This document shows positions 22,970-32,200 of a DNA stretch of 64,000 bases, one piece after another. The DNA comes from an uncultured Rothia sp. GTDB taxonomy: Bacteria; Actinomycetota; Actinomycetes; Actinomycetales; Micrococcaceae. Numbering within the stretch: the first letter of the stretch is position 1; each line of letters begins with the position of its first letter. The notes under the pieces are model-generated. The model worked only from the letters and a program-made list of their open reading frames with translations, made no database searches and was not told the DNA's origin. The position numbers and the translations under genes are program-made. The DNA is taken from contig NZ_CAKAPD010000012.1 of NCBI RefSeq assembly GCF_916715725.1, positions 10,337-74,336 of the forward strand. Direction: 5' to 3'.

Positions 22970-24916
22970 CTACCAGAGCTCGTCCTCCGCACCGTAGGCA
23001 GCAAGTTCCTCACGAATCACCGACATCGACACCGAAGAGGAGTACCCGCGGCGAGCCAGCATCCCCAGCAGTCGGCGGGTCACCTTATCCTTTTCAGCGC
23101 GGTCGCTCAAATCCATACCGGGGCGCAGCTTCTTACGCACCAGCTCGGCGGCGTCCTCACGTTCCTGCTCGTCGGTGCGCTGAGCCAGGGCGTTCTCTGC
23201 CTCTTCACCGCGCACCCCGCGTTCAGCGAGCTCGCGGCGTAGCGCGGCGCGGGAGAGCTTCTTGGTGCGGCTCTTCTGCGCCACAAAGCTTTGGGCGTAT
23301 TCGGCGTCATCAATGAGTTTTGCAGCCTCGAACTTATCGAGCAGCGGCTCAATGAGCTCGGCCTCGAAGCCTTCTGCCTGCAGCTTCTTACGCAGCTGAC
23401 CTCGGGTTTTTGCCGAGTACGCCAGCTGGTTGTACACGATGGTTTTAGCGCGCGTGTACGGGTCTGTTTCTTCCGCGGCTCGGGCGGCACGCACCTTCTG
23501 CTTCCAGGAGGTCACAGCGCCTTCCGCCTGTGAGGAAGCGCTTCCCTTCTGAAAACCGCGTGTCGGAGAACCGCCCTTTGGGGATCCAGCCGAAGCGGCA
23601 CGGCGCTTGCCAATACCGACGCCCTGTGCTTCCTCCTCGGCAATACCGCGAATGAGTGCTTCTTCGGCGGGGGTGAGTTCTTCATTCAAGCTACTTCCCT
23701 CCCTAAATAGGTTGCTCCCCGAGCCGCGGCCCGCAGGACTCTTGCGGGTTTCCTCGTCGTCATTTCGAGCCCCGAAGGCGGGCGCGTAGGGCGAGCGGCT
23801 CCGCATTTTCTCTTGCTGCGCCGCACTCATGCGGCGGAACCCGCGCTTGTAGTCGGTGTTCTTGGAGGCGCGCGAAGACTTGCGTTTCTTCTGCTTATCC
23901 CGCTGAGCGGCTTGCCTCTCGATTTCTTCCTTCTCTTCGGCGGTGAGCCCCGATCCGATGGAGGCGGCACCGGCTCGACTCATGCGCCCCGCCGCCATAG
24001 GGCGCGGTTCGGCGCCGCCGGGGGTAAAAGCACGAACGGGCGCTTCGTCAATGGAGATGGCGGGCAGGTTCGGGTCAACGAGCAGGCTGCGGCGCTGCGA
24101 CTCGCCGTCTTTCCCAAAGCCTGATGGCACAGCATCGGAAAGTACAGCGCCGGAGGGCACAGCCTGCAGGGGCAGCTCGGGTACGCGGAACTCCCCGGCG
24201 TAGTCGCCGCCGTTATCGCGGGCAATGCTTTCTTCAACAAAGCCGTGCGCGGCGGGGTGCCAGTCCGGGAACTCCTCAGCGACTACCGAATCCGCGGCCC
24301 TGTTCCGCACCCACTTTTTGGGTGCGTTTTCTGCGGACGCTAACTTCTTCTTAGCCGCTGGCTTCTTCTGAGGCGCGGGCTTTTCAGCCTGCCGCGCTTT
24401 CGGCTTAGGTTTCTGGGGTGCGGTTTCTTGGCCCCCATGCTTCTTCGCTATCGCGTCTGCGGGTGCCGCTTCGTCCGAGGGTACCCAATATTCCCCCGCG
24501 TACTCTGCTTCAGGGTACAAAGGCTCTGCCGGATAGGGAGGTTCGTCCTCATAGGGAGGTTCACCCTCATAGGGAGGCTCATCAGGGTATGGGGGCTCTT
24601 CCTCATACGGGGGCTCTTCAACAGCGGGAACAGTAGCCTGCGGCGCCTCCCAGTTGAGGGTGGGCTCCGCCAGGGCGGCGGGCACCTCAAAATTGAGTGC
24701 CTCGAAGCCGCCTACCTCAACCGGCGGGGCTGCAGGTTCAAAGGAAATAGCAGACTCAAAGGAAACAGAGGCTGAGAATACAGAATCACCAAGCACTGAG
24801 GAACCGAAGTGCGGTTCGGTCGCATCCAGCGCCGCAAAACCGGCGTCGCCATCACGCGCGCTGTTTCGCTCGCGCTCTTCATGACCGTTCTGTTCCGTCA
24901 TGCGCTGTTCCGTCAT
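22970..24916 (-). CDS. recX: RecX family regulator with a very long N-terminal extension
   Basis: The product is about 648 residues, while RecX proteins are normally 150-270. The RecX domain is at the C-terminus, about residues 486-648 (YNQLAYSAKTRGQLRKKL, then AALRRELAERGV and LLGMLARRGYSSSV). RecX binds inside the RecA filament and limits its growth. The ~485-residue N-terminal region is acidic to basic, low in complexity and probably disordered. It includes six tandem PPYxxE hexapeptides and a Lys/Pro/Ala-rich stretch (QKPKPKARQAEKPAPQKK). Start ATG 24916 has GGAGGA 7 nt upstream. It lies just downstream of recA on the same strand, the usual arrangement, with a hairpin between. The extension might have been a separate gene fused to recX, but no domain is recognisable. 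Confidence 0.85.
   Translation of the reverse strand: MTEQRMTEQNGHEERERNSARDGDAGFAALDATEPHFGSSVLGDSVFSASVSFESAISFEPAAPPVEVGGFEALNFEVPAALAEPTLNWEAPQATVPAVEEPPYEEEPPYPDEPPYEGEPPYEDEPPYPAEPLYPEAEYAGEYWVPSDEAAPADAIAKKHGGQETAPQKPKPKARQAEKPAPQKKPAAKKKLASAENAPKKWVRNRAADSVVAEEFPDWHPAAHGFVEESIARDNGGDYAGEFRVPELPLQAVPSGAVLSDAVPSGFGKDGESQRRSLLVDPNLPAISIDEAPVRAFTPGGAEPRPMAAGRMSRAGAASIGSGLTAEEKEEIERQAAQRDKQKKRKSSRASKNTDYKRGFRRMSAAQQEKMRSRSPYAPAFGARNDDEETRKSPAGRGSGSNLFREGSSLNEELTPAEEALIRGIAEEEAQGVGIGKRRAASAGSPKGGSPTRGFQKGSASSQAEGAVTSWKQKVRAARAAEETDPYTRAKTIVYNQLAYSAKTRGQLRKKLQAEGFEAELIEPLLDKFEAAKLIDDAEYAQSFVAQKSRTKKLSRAALRRELAERGVRGEEAENALAQRTDEQEREDAAELVRKKLRPGMDLSDRAEKDKVTRRLLGMLARRGYSSSVSMSVIREELAAYGAEDELW
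24506..24613 (-). repeat. Six tandem 18-nt repeats encoding PPYxxE units in RecX
   Basis: Reading the minus strand the hexapeptides are PPYEEE, PPYPDE, PPYEGE, PPYEDE, PPYPAE and PLYPEA. The DNA copies are similar (for example ATAGGGAGG recurring on the plus strand), which suggests growth by slippage. Confidence 0.8.
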
Positions 24917-25051
24917 GTTCAGTTCCTCCTCTCCCCTGTGTTGGGTCGCTTGATGGCCCGTGCGCCGGGCTATACGGCGCTCCCCCATTGTAACGAGGCG
25001 CTGTCCCGGCACCCGCTGGCGCTCCATTTAACGCACCCCCCGTTAACGACA

Positions 25052-25092
25052 GATTGCCGTGCACCGTGCGGAATGCACAGCACACGGCAATC
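25052..25092 (-). terminator. Hairpin between recA and recX
   Basis: A perfect 10-bp stem GATTGCCGTG/CACGGCAATC has an inner GTGC/GCAC pairing. It follows the recA stop by ~35 nt and lies before the recX start. There is no T-run, so it may only reduce read-through into recX, as reported for recA-recX in other bacteria. Confidence 0.5.
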
Positions 25093-25127
25093 AGTCGTGG
25101 TGTTAGCAAGAAGCTACGTGGGCGGGT

Positions 25128-26231
25128 TTAGAACTCCTCAGCCAGCTCGTCCAGCGGGTCGTTACCCTCGGACTCAGCAGCTGCCTGCTCGTCAGCTTCT
25201 TCCTCAATGATGCCCAGCTTCACCAGAACCTTGTACTGCAGTTCCTCGGTGAGCTCGGGGTTGTCCTTGAGCAGCTTACGAACGTTCTCGCGGCCCTGGC
25301 CCAGCTGCTCACCGTCGTAGGTGAACCATGCGCCGGACTTCTTGACGATGTCGTTCTCCACCGCCAGGTCCAGGATGCCGCCCTCAACGGAGATGCCCTC
25401 ACCGTAGAGAATATCGAACTCAGCCTGCTTGAAGGGCGGAGCCATCTTGTTCTTCACGATCTTGGCGCGGGTGCGGTTACCGATCGGGTTAGCGCCGTCC
25501 TTGAGGGTCTCAATGCGGCGGATGTCGATACGGACCGAAGCGTAGAACTTCAGCGCCTTACCACCGGTGGTGGTTTCGGGAGAGCCGAAGAAGACGCCAA
25601 TCTTCTCACGCAGCTGGTTGATGAAGATTGCGGTGGTGCCGGTTGCGGAGAGGCGGCCGGTAATCTTACGCAGCGCCTGGCTCATGAGGCGAGCCTGCAG
25701 ACCCACGTGGGAGTCACCCATGTCGCCTTCAATTTCGGCGCGGGGTACCAGCGCGGCAACGGAGTCGACGACCACGATATCAACGGCGCCGGAACCAACC
25801 AGCATGTCCATGATTTCCAGCGCCTGCTCACCGGTGTCGGGCTGAGAGACCAGCAGCTGGTCGATGTCCACGCCCAGCTTAGCCGCGTAAATCGGGTCCA
25901 GCGCGTGCTCGGCGTCAATGAACGCTGCCACGCCGCCTGCCTTCTGAACGTTCGCTACAGCGTGCAGTGCAACGGTGGTCTTACCGGAGGACTCGGGACC
26001 GTAAATCTCGATGACGCGGCCGCGGGGCAGACCGCCAATACCCAGAGCGGCATCCAGAGCGATAGCGCCGGTGGAGATAACCTCGGTCTTGGTGATTTCC
26101 TTATCGCCCAGGCGCATGACTGCACCCTTGCCGTAGTTCTTATCGATCTGTGCCATCACGGCTTCAAGTGCCTTGGCGCGACCCTCTTCGGGAACGCGAG
26201 CTACGCTCTGAGACTTGGTGTTCTTAGCCAC
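25128..26231 (-). CDS. recA: Recombinase RecA
   Basis: The product is 367 residues. It forms filaments on single-stranded DNA for strand exchange and triggers LexA self-cleavage. Walker A is GPESSGKTT (about 78-86), Walker B is VDIVVVDSVAAL, loop L1 contains EGDMGDSHVGLQARLMSQAL, and loop L2 lies around FINQLREKIGVFFGSPETT. The C-terminus is acidic (DEQAAAESEGNDPLDELAEEF), as in other RecA proteins. No intein is present. The start is a GTG at 26231 with GAGG upstream. A 390-bp AT-rich upstream region carries a candidate LexA box (26452-26467) next to a -10-like TAGACT. Confidence 0.98.
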   Translation of the reverse strand: MAKNTKSQSVARVPEEGRAKALEAVMAQIDKNYGKGAVMRLGDKEITKTEVISTGAIALDAALGIGGLPRGRVIEIYGPESSGKTTVALHAVANVQKAGGVAAFIDAEHALDPIYAAKLGVDIDQLLVSQPDTGEQALEIMDMLVGSGAVDIVVVDSVAALVPRAEIEGDMGDSHVGLQARLMSQALRKITGRLSATGTTAIFINQLREKIGVFFGSPETTTGGKALKFYASVRIDIRRIETLKDGANPIGNRTRAKIVKNKMAPPFKQAEFDILYGEGISVEGGILDLAVENDIVKKSGAWFTYDGEQLGQGRENVRKLLKDNPELTEELQYKVLVKLGIIEEEADEQAAAESEGNDPLDELAEEF

Positions 26232-26621
26232 GGTAGTACCTCGTTCTTTGTGTTGTCAGTGGTTGACGGGAGTAATGTTTCTTCGGAATCGGTGGGACTC
26301 GTAATCGAGACCTTGAAGGTTTTGGCCTACCGGTTCCTTCTGAGACTACTCTAGGGTCACAGCCTGACAGGATAAGGCCATTTTTTAAAATCTGTGGAAA
26401 ACTTTGAAGATTTTTCCGAAAAATTCCTGATGTGGAAAAGTCTAGCACGAGTCGAACAAAATTACGACCCAGTTTCGAATAAATCGGATAGTGTTTCGGC
26501 ATATATTTTCGAAAATCCCCAGATTATCGGCTAATTATTCGAAAATACCTCCCGCGCAGGCGCTAGCACTCGAACAAACGGCAGGCCCCGCCCCTACGTT
26601 AGAAAACGCCAGACTTACCGA
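26232..26621. other. recA upstream control region
   Basis: 390 bases, no supported gene, AT-rich in its middle part. It holds three exact TTCGAA sites (26474, 26508, 26538), spaced 34 and 30 bp apart, a LexA-like box (26452-26467) and a TAGACT -10-like box (26439-26444, minus strand). The predicted 5' UTR is about 200 nt. Confidence 0.55.
26452..26467 (-). promoter_or_regulatory. recA: Candidate LexA (SOS) box of recA
   Basis: On the minus strand TCGTAATTTTGTTCGA matches 10 of 12 fixed positions of TCGAAC-N4-GTTCGA. It lies 7 bp upstream of TAGACT, so a bound repressor would block the promoter. Confidence 0.6.
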
Positions 26622-26843
26622 CTAGCGCAACGGCTCCTTATCGGGACCCAGGCGGCGCTCCTGCGGAATCTCCTGCTCCTCACAGATCGCAAGCCACACA
26701 TCCTTCGGGTTAACGCCCTGGTCCAGCGCCTCCGCAGCGGTCACATGGCCCAGCGACCCTAGCACCAAGTCACGCGCCAGCACTGGCGCATACCCGGCAC
26801 CGAACTCATACTCCATGCACGCCCAAAATTCGCTCAGCTTCAC
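26622..26843 (-). CDS. DUF3046 protein
   Basis: The product is 73 residues and is a member of the small actinobacterial DUF3046 family, regularly found just upstream of recA as here. The conserved features are KLSEFWACMEYEFG, followed by LGSLGHVTAAEALDQGVNPKDVW. Relatives begin MKLSEFW. That favours the GTG at 26843, which has GGAGG 7 nt upstream, over the ATG two codons earlier that abuts the GGAGG. No function is established for the family. On the minus strand it follows clgR by 136 nt. Confidence 0.85.
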   Translation of the reverse strand: MKLSEFWACMEYEFGAGYAPVLARDLVLGSLGHVTAAEALDQGVNPKDVWLAICEEQEIPQERRLGPDKEPLR

Positions 26844-26979
26844 AAGCATTCCTCCGTTTCACCGCTAGTTCGCTTCATAATTCGTCGCATTAGCCAAGAA
26901 TAAGCGATGCCGCGCACCCCCACCTTACGGGGGATGCACGGCATCGCTTCACGTTTAGCGCGGCATGTGCCGCTTCTCG

Positions 26980-27387
26980 TTACTTCGAGAGAATGTAGTA
27001 ATCGCTCTTGTACTGCTCGGACATCTCAGCCGGAACAGTATCCGGGATCTGAACGCCCTCGAGAACCGCCATACGGTCGGCAACCTCACGCAGCATCTGG
27101 GACATCGGAATGTCCAGAGCCTGGCAAATCCACGCCAGCAGTTCGGAGGAAGCTTCCTTCTGACCGCGCTCAACTTCGCTCAGGTAACCGAGGGAAACAC
27201 GGGCACGCTGGGAAACCTCGCGCAGGGTGCGGCCCTGACGCTGGCGAACATCGCGAAGAACCTCACCGATTGCCTGTCGCAGGGGAACAACCTTAGCTTC
27301 CTCAACGACCGGGGCGACCTGTCGGGGGGTCTCCTCGATTTCCTTCCACTTAGTAATGCCATTAATCGATACGCGCTGCTTAGCCAT
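26980..27387 (-). CDS. clgR: XRE-family transcriptional regulator ClgR
   Basis: The product is 135 residues. The helix-turn-helix spans about residues 38-95 (IGEVLRDVRQRQGRTLREV, then ARVSLGYLSEVERGQKEAS). These segments match ClgR, the actinobacterial activator of clp protease genes and other stress genes. The C-terminal helix (MLREVADRMAVLEGVQIPD) also matches. The protein itself is usually a Clp substrate; its C-terminus here ends YYILSK. In this order of genes (pgsA, pncC, clgR, DUF3046, recA) it holds its usual actinobacterial place. The sequence before ATG 27387 has a TATAGA-like box but no clear ribosome-binding site. Confidence 0.9.
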   Translation of the reverse strand: MAKQRVSINGITKWKEIEETPRQVAPVVEEAKVVPLRQAIGEVLRDVRQRQGRTLREVSQRARVSLGYLSEVERGQKEASSELLAWICQALDIPMSQMLREVADRMAVLEGVQIPDTVPAEMSEQYKSDYYILSK

Positions 27388-27677
27388 GAGCTTCTATATC
27401 ACTTTCCTGAGTAGGTATTCCCGACCTGCGGGACTGTACAGAGTTAAGCCTAACTGATTTTTGGGGCGCGGGCTAGGAGCCTCGCCATTTTCGTTCTCTT
27501 CTTAAGGCTTGTATCTATTCAAACAGGCGAACCTATGCCTTTATTCCTGCGGAGCTGAAAGAACCCTGTGAATATATTTGAGCCGTAAAACTTTTTCTCA
27601 GGTAGGCGCCGCGCAGGCGACTACACAGCCGCTTCAGGCACCGCACAGCACAGCACAGCCCAGCACAGCCCCGCCCG

Positions 27678-28265
27678 CTACGCCAGCTCGTTCTCCAGAA
27701 CCCCACCGGCACCGCCGCGCACCGCACGCGCCAGCAGAGCAATCGCATCCGCGCTCGCCGCCGCACGAATCTGCGCCCGGTCCCCCGAATAGTGGCGTTC
27801 AAACACCTCAGAACCGCCCGGGGAACACACACCGATATAGACCGTGCCCACCGGCTGGCCATCCGCAGGATCAGGACCGGCAACGCCCGTGGTCGACACC
27901 GCATAATCGGCACCGCACACGCGCGCCGCACCGACCGCCATCTGCACCGCCACCGCAGGATGCACCGCACCCTCACGCGCCAGCAGCTGAGCGTCCACGC
28001 CCAACACCTGAGCCTTCACCTCGTAGGCATAGGAAATCACGCCGCCGCGGTAATACGCGGATGCGCCCGGCACCGTACAAATCGCGCCGCCCACATCCCC
28101 GCCGGTCAGCGACTCAGCCGTCGCCACCAGCACCGGGCCCTCCTGGGAGGCACGCAACCGCACCGCATCGCGGAGCAGCAGCGCCGCCGCCTCCGGGGTG
28201 CCGGAGAAAACCTCAGCGGAGGAAAGCTCAAGGGACAGAGCATCTTCAAGTACGAGGGGAACCAT
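27678..28265 (-). CDS. pncC: CinA C-terminal domain protein, probable nicotinamide-nucleotide amidohydrolase PncC
   Basis: The product is about 195 residues. The CinA-C domain shows the catalytic ATAESLTGGDVGGAI motif, the YYRGGVISYAYEVKAQVLGV segment and the STTGVAGPD motif. PncC converts NMN to nicotinate mononucleotide in NAD salvage. The N-terminal ~30 residues are an addition. Of two adjacent ATGs the second (28265) has the better spacing to AAGGAG. In actinobacteria this gene normally follows pgsA, as here (103 nt). Confidence 0.88.
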   Translation of the reverse strand: MVPLVLEDALSLELSSAEVFSGTPEAAALLLRDAVRLRASQEGPVLVATAESLTGGDVGGAICTVPGASAYYRGGVISYAYEVKAQVLGVDAQLLAREGAVHPAVAVQMAVGAARVCGADYAVSTTGVAGPDPADGQPVGTVYIGVCSPGGSEVFERHYSGDRAQIRAAASADAIALLARAVRGGAGGVLENELA

Positions 28266-28368
28266 CATTCTCTCCTTTCAGCGGCGAACCGCCGCCCAAA
28301 ACCTCACGCGGCACACAACGCACCGCAGGTACAGCGAAGGGGAGCAGCACACGCCACTCCCCTCGCCT

Positions 28369-29016
28369 CTACATACCGCCGCCCTGGGAGGCCTGAGCCT
28401 GCAACCAGTTACGACGCAAAATATACGCATCACGCACATACACCAGGCCGGTCCATACGGTAATCGCGGTAACCGCGCCCATCAGAACCCAATCGGGAAT
28501 CAGCCAGCCAAGGCCCAGCTGACCCAGCGGCAGAAGCATCAGAACCAGCGCCACCGTCTGCAGCACGGTCTTAATCTTGCCGCCCTTACTAGCGGCCATC
28601 ACACCGTACTTAATGACGAACAGACGCATGATCGTAATGCCCCACTCGCGCAGCAGAATCACAATCGTGACCCACCACCACAGCTCGCCCAGCGCAGACA
28701 GCACAATGAACGCCGCACCGGTGAGGAACTTATCGGCAATCGGGTCAGCAATCTTGCCGAAGCTCGTAATCAGGTTACGCGAGCGCGCCAGGTAGCCGTC
28801 CGCCCAGTCCGTGAGCATGGCAAGAATGAAAATAATCCACGCCAGCCAGCGGTGCGTCGGATCAGCGGCACCAAAAGTACCGCCCGAAACCAGGGCAACA
28901 ATGAAGAAAGGAACCGCAATAATACGCAGAACCGTCAACACATTCGGCACATTCCAGTTCGAAGGCTTCGCTGTGCTGACCGCACCGGCGGGTACGGAAT
29001 TGCGAGCTTCACTCAT
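28369..29016 (-). CDS. pgsA: CDP-diacylglycerol--glycerol-3-phosphate 3-phosphatidyltransferase
   Basis: The product is a 215-residue membrane enzyme that makes phosphatidylglycerol phosphate, the first committed step to phosphatidylglycerol and cardiolipin. The CDP-alcohol phosphotransferase motif D-x2-DG-x2-AR-x8-G-x3-D-x3-D is complete: TDWADGYLARSRNLITSFG starting at about D70, followed by KIADPIADK. About five hydrophobic helices are visible (LTVLRIIAVPFFIVALVSG and others). RBS AAGGAG precedes ATG 29016. It lies between ftsK and pncC, the standard Micrococcales neighbourhood. A paralogue acting on inositol phosphate is possible in actinobacteria but this context favours PgsA. Confidence 0.9.
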   Translation of the reverse strand: MSEARNSVPAGAVSTAKPSNWNVPNVLTVLRIIAVPFFIVALVSGGTFGAADPTHRWLAWIIFILAMLTDWADGYLARSRNLITSFGKIADPIADKFLTGAAFIVLSALGELWWWVTIVILLREWGITIMRLFVIKYGVMAASKGGKIKTVLQTVALVLMLLPLGQLGLGWLIPDWVLMGAVTAITVWTGLVYVRDAYILRRNWLQAQASQGGGM

Positions 29017-29228
29017 AACGGCTCCTTACGGGTAGATGGCTTTCGACGGTGAGAGACCGCGTACGCACCGACACCTAAACGTATCGGGGATACGCAAACA
29101 CCCCGTACCGTCCATTATACGTGTGCCGTAGCAGACATCACAGGGATGATACGGGGTGTATGTCGCACGCTCACTCGGCTGAGTGGGTTAGTTGGGCGGG
29201 TCAGCTGAGCGGGCAGGGCGCTGAGGCA

Positions 29229-32200
29229 CTAGCGGCCGGTCAGCTGCCAGGCGTCCTCCGAGCCCTCATCATCGGGCTCATCGAAATAGTCGGTGACCGC
29301 CTCGCCCGGGTCTACCGCGTTCGCGTACGGGTCGGCAGCCGGAGGCTCCTCACCGCGAATACGTGCCAGGGTTGCCTGAAGGTCATCCGGGCGGATCAGC
29401 ACCTCACGCGCCTTCGAGCCTTCCGAGGGGCCCACCACGCCCTGCGACTCCAGCAGGTCCATGATGCGGCCAGCCTTCGCGAAGCCCATGCGCAGCTTAC
29501 GCTGCAGCATCGAGGTCGAACCGAACTGGGTCGTAATCACAATCTCCGCCGCCTGCAGCAGATCGTCGAGGTCATCGCCGATTTCCTCATCAATCTGCTT
29601 CTTCGCGGCAGAGACCATCACGTCCTCACGGTAGATGGTCGGCGCCTGCTTCTTCACGTGCTCAACCACGGCGTGAATCTCAGATTCAGACACCCACGCG
29701 CCCTGAACACGCATCGGCTTCGAGGCACCCATCGGCAGGAAGAGCGCGTCACCCTGACCAATCAGCTTCTCAGCGCCGGGCTGATCCAGCACCACGCGGG
29801 AGTCAGTGACCGAAGAAGTCGCAAAGGCCATACGAGACGGAACGTTCGCCTTAATCAGACCGGTCACCACATCCACCGACGGACGCTGGGTCGCCAGCAC
29901 CAGGTGAATACCCGCCGCACGCGCCAGCTGCGTAATACGAACAATCGCCTCTTCCACGTCACGCGGAGCGACCATCATCAGGTCGGCAAGCTCGTCCACA
30001 ATCACCAACAGATACGGGTACTCGTGCACCGTGCGCTTGCTACCGGGATCGGGCTGAACCTTACCCTCACGCACCGCCTTGTTGAAGTCGTCCACGTGCT
30101 TATAGCCGTAATGGGCGAGGTCATCATAGCGGGCGTCCATCTCACGAACCACCCACTGAAGAGCCTCAGCAGCCTTCTTCGGGTTCGTAATGATGGGCGT
30201 AATCAGGTGCGGAATGCCCTCGTATGCGGTCAGCTCCACACGCTTCGGGTCGACCATCACCAGGCGCACCTGGTCCGGTGTCGCGCGCATCAGAATCGAG
30301 GTAATCATCGAGTTCACGAACGAAGACTTACCGGCACCGGTCGCACCGGCAACCAGCATATGCGGCATCTTCGCAAGGTTCGCCAGCACGAAGCCGCCCT
30401 CAACGTCCTTACCCACACCCATGACCATCGGGTGGTGGTTCGCGTGAGCCTGCGGGGAACGCAGCACGTCGCCCAGCGCAACGGTCTCACGGTCCGTATT
30501 CGGAATCTCAATACCAATCGCGGACTTACCCGGAATCGGGGACAGAATACGAACATCCGGGCTCGCCACAGCGTACGCAATGTTCTTACTCAGCGCGGTC
30601 ACACGCTCCACCTTCGTGGCGGGACCCAGCTCAATCTCGTAGCGGGTCACGGTCGGGCCGCGCGAGAAACCGGTGACCTGCGCATCCACCTTGAACTGCT
30701 CCAGCACATTCGTCAGAGCCTCAACCACGTGCTCGTTGACCTCGGACGATTCCTTAGCCGGAGGGCCGGAAACCAGCATCTCCTCCGAGGGCAGCACATA
30801 GGTGCCGCGGGAGGACTGCACAACCTGCTCGCCGCGCGCCTGCTCGGTGGTCGCCACCTGAGTGTTGTTCTGCAACGGGCGGGATGCGCCAGCCTCGGGC
30901 GCTCGCGACGCCGCGGGAGCCGCGTTCTTCGGGTGCGCACCCGGCGAGTGCATGCGGGTCGGAATCGGAGGCTGAGCCGCAGATGCAGCATGAGCCTGGG
31001 GCGCGGAAGCCTGGGCGGCAGACTGCGCGGGGTTCACTACCTGGTGCGGCTTCGTCTGCGGTGCAGCTTGCTCAGAAGCGCCGAAGCCGTCGTATGCTTC
31101 AACGTCAAAGAGGGGTTCCTCACCCGGAATACGGTTCACGCGGCCGTTCGCCACGGCGGCGCGCTGCACCTGGTCCAGGCGGGCTGCGGGTGCATCCGAT
31201 GCCTCAACGTCGAAGAGGTCGGGGCTACTCGAATAAGTGCTGTTCTGCGCAGAAGCACCCTGCGCCGTACCCTGCGCAGCCGGTGCCTGGTTGAGGCGAC
31301 CGGGCAGGCGGGACAGGCGGTTCGGCTTAGCCGCCGGGCGCGCCTGCTGAGCGGAGTCCTGTGCCGAATCCTCCGGCTGTACCGGCATCTGCGTAGTCTC
31401 CGGGTGAGTCTCATCCACCACGGCGCTCACGAATGCTTCATCACCGGCGTACTCGTCCAGGGAAGAATCGGTCGACTCAGCGGGAGCAAAGCCCAACCAG
31501 CCGCGTAGACGAGAGAACAGGCCGCCAGACTTCTGAGCCGTGCGTGCCGGTTTCTCATCCTCGTACAGGTAGCTACGGTCGTGCTCCTCAGCGTTTAAAT
31601 CCACGGTCTGAGTCGCATCCGAAGGGGTGTCCTTCACGGAGGTTCGAGTCGTGCCGTTGGGCTTCTCACCCAGAGCCAAACCGACCAGGTGCAGGGTACG
31701 CGGCACCACCTGACGAATCGGAGTGTTCGTCAGAACCATCAGACCGGCAATACCCAGCAGCAGGTGAATCAGAATCTCAACGAACGCAATACCGCCGCTC
31801 ACACGCACAATGGGGGTGCCCAGCAGCACGCCAGCCACGCCGCCACCAGCCCAGACGGCGTTAAAACCATCCGCGAAGGTCGGGTGACCCGCATGGCGAG
31901 CAAAGAACAGGGAGGTCGCCACCAGCATGATGAAGGAACCCACCGCCACGCGGTTATTACGTTTAATCAGGTCGGGTCCACGGAAAACGCACCACGCCAT
32001 GATGAGGCAGAACACTGGAATCAGCAGGGCGCCCTGACCGAAAATACCGCCCAACATGGTGTGCCAGGCGTCCAGGGGCGCTCGCAACAAACCGAGGGAG
32101 GTGTGGGCACGCCAGTTGTACCACTCCACTCCGGCGCTAATCAGGCCGAACAGCAGGATGGTGAGCGCGCCGCCGTCGCGGCGGTCTTCGGGCGCAAGGT

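Noticed and set aside
29121..31508. Long plus-strand open frame (795 codons) over ftsK
   Set aside because: It is antisense to a clear FtsK with all motifs; its translation is rich in His and Arg with no known domain, typical of an antisense shadow in GC-rich DNA.
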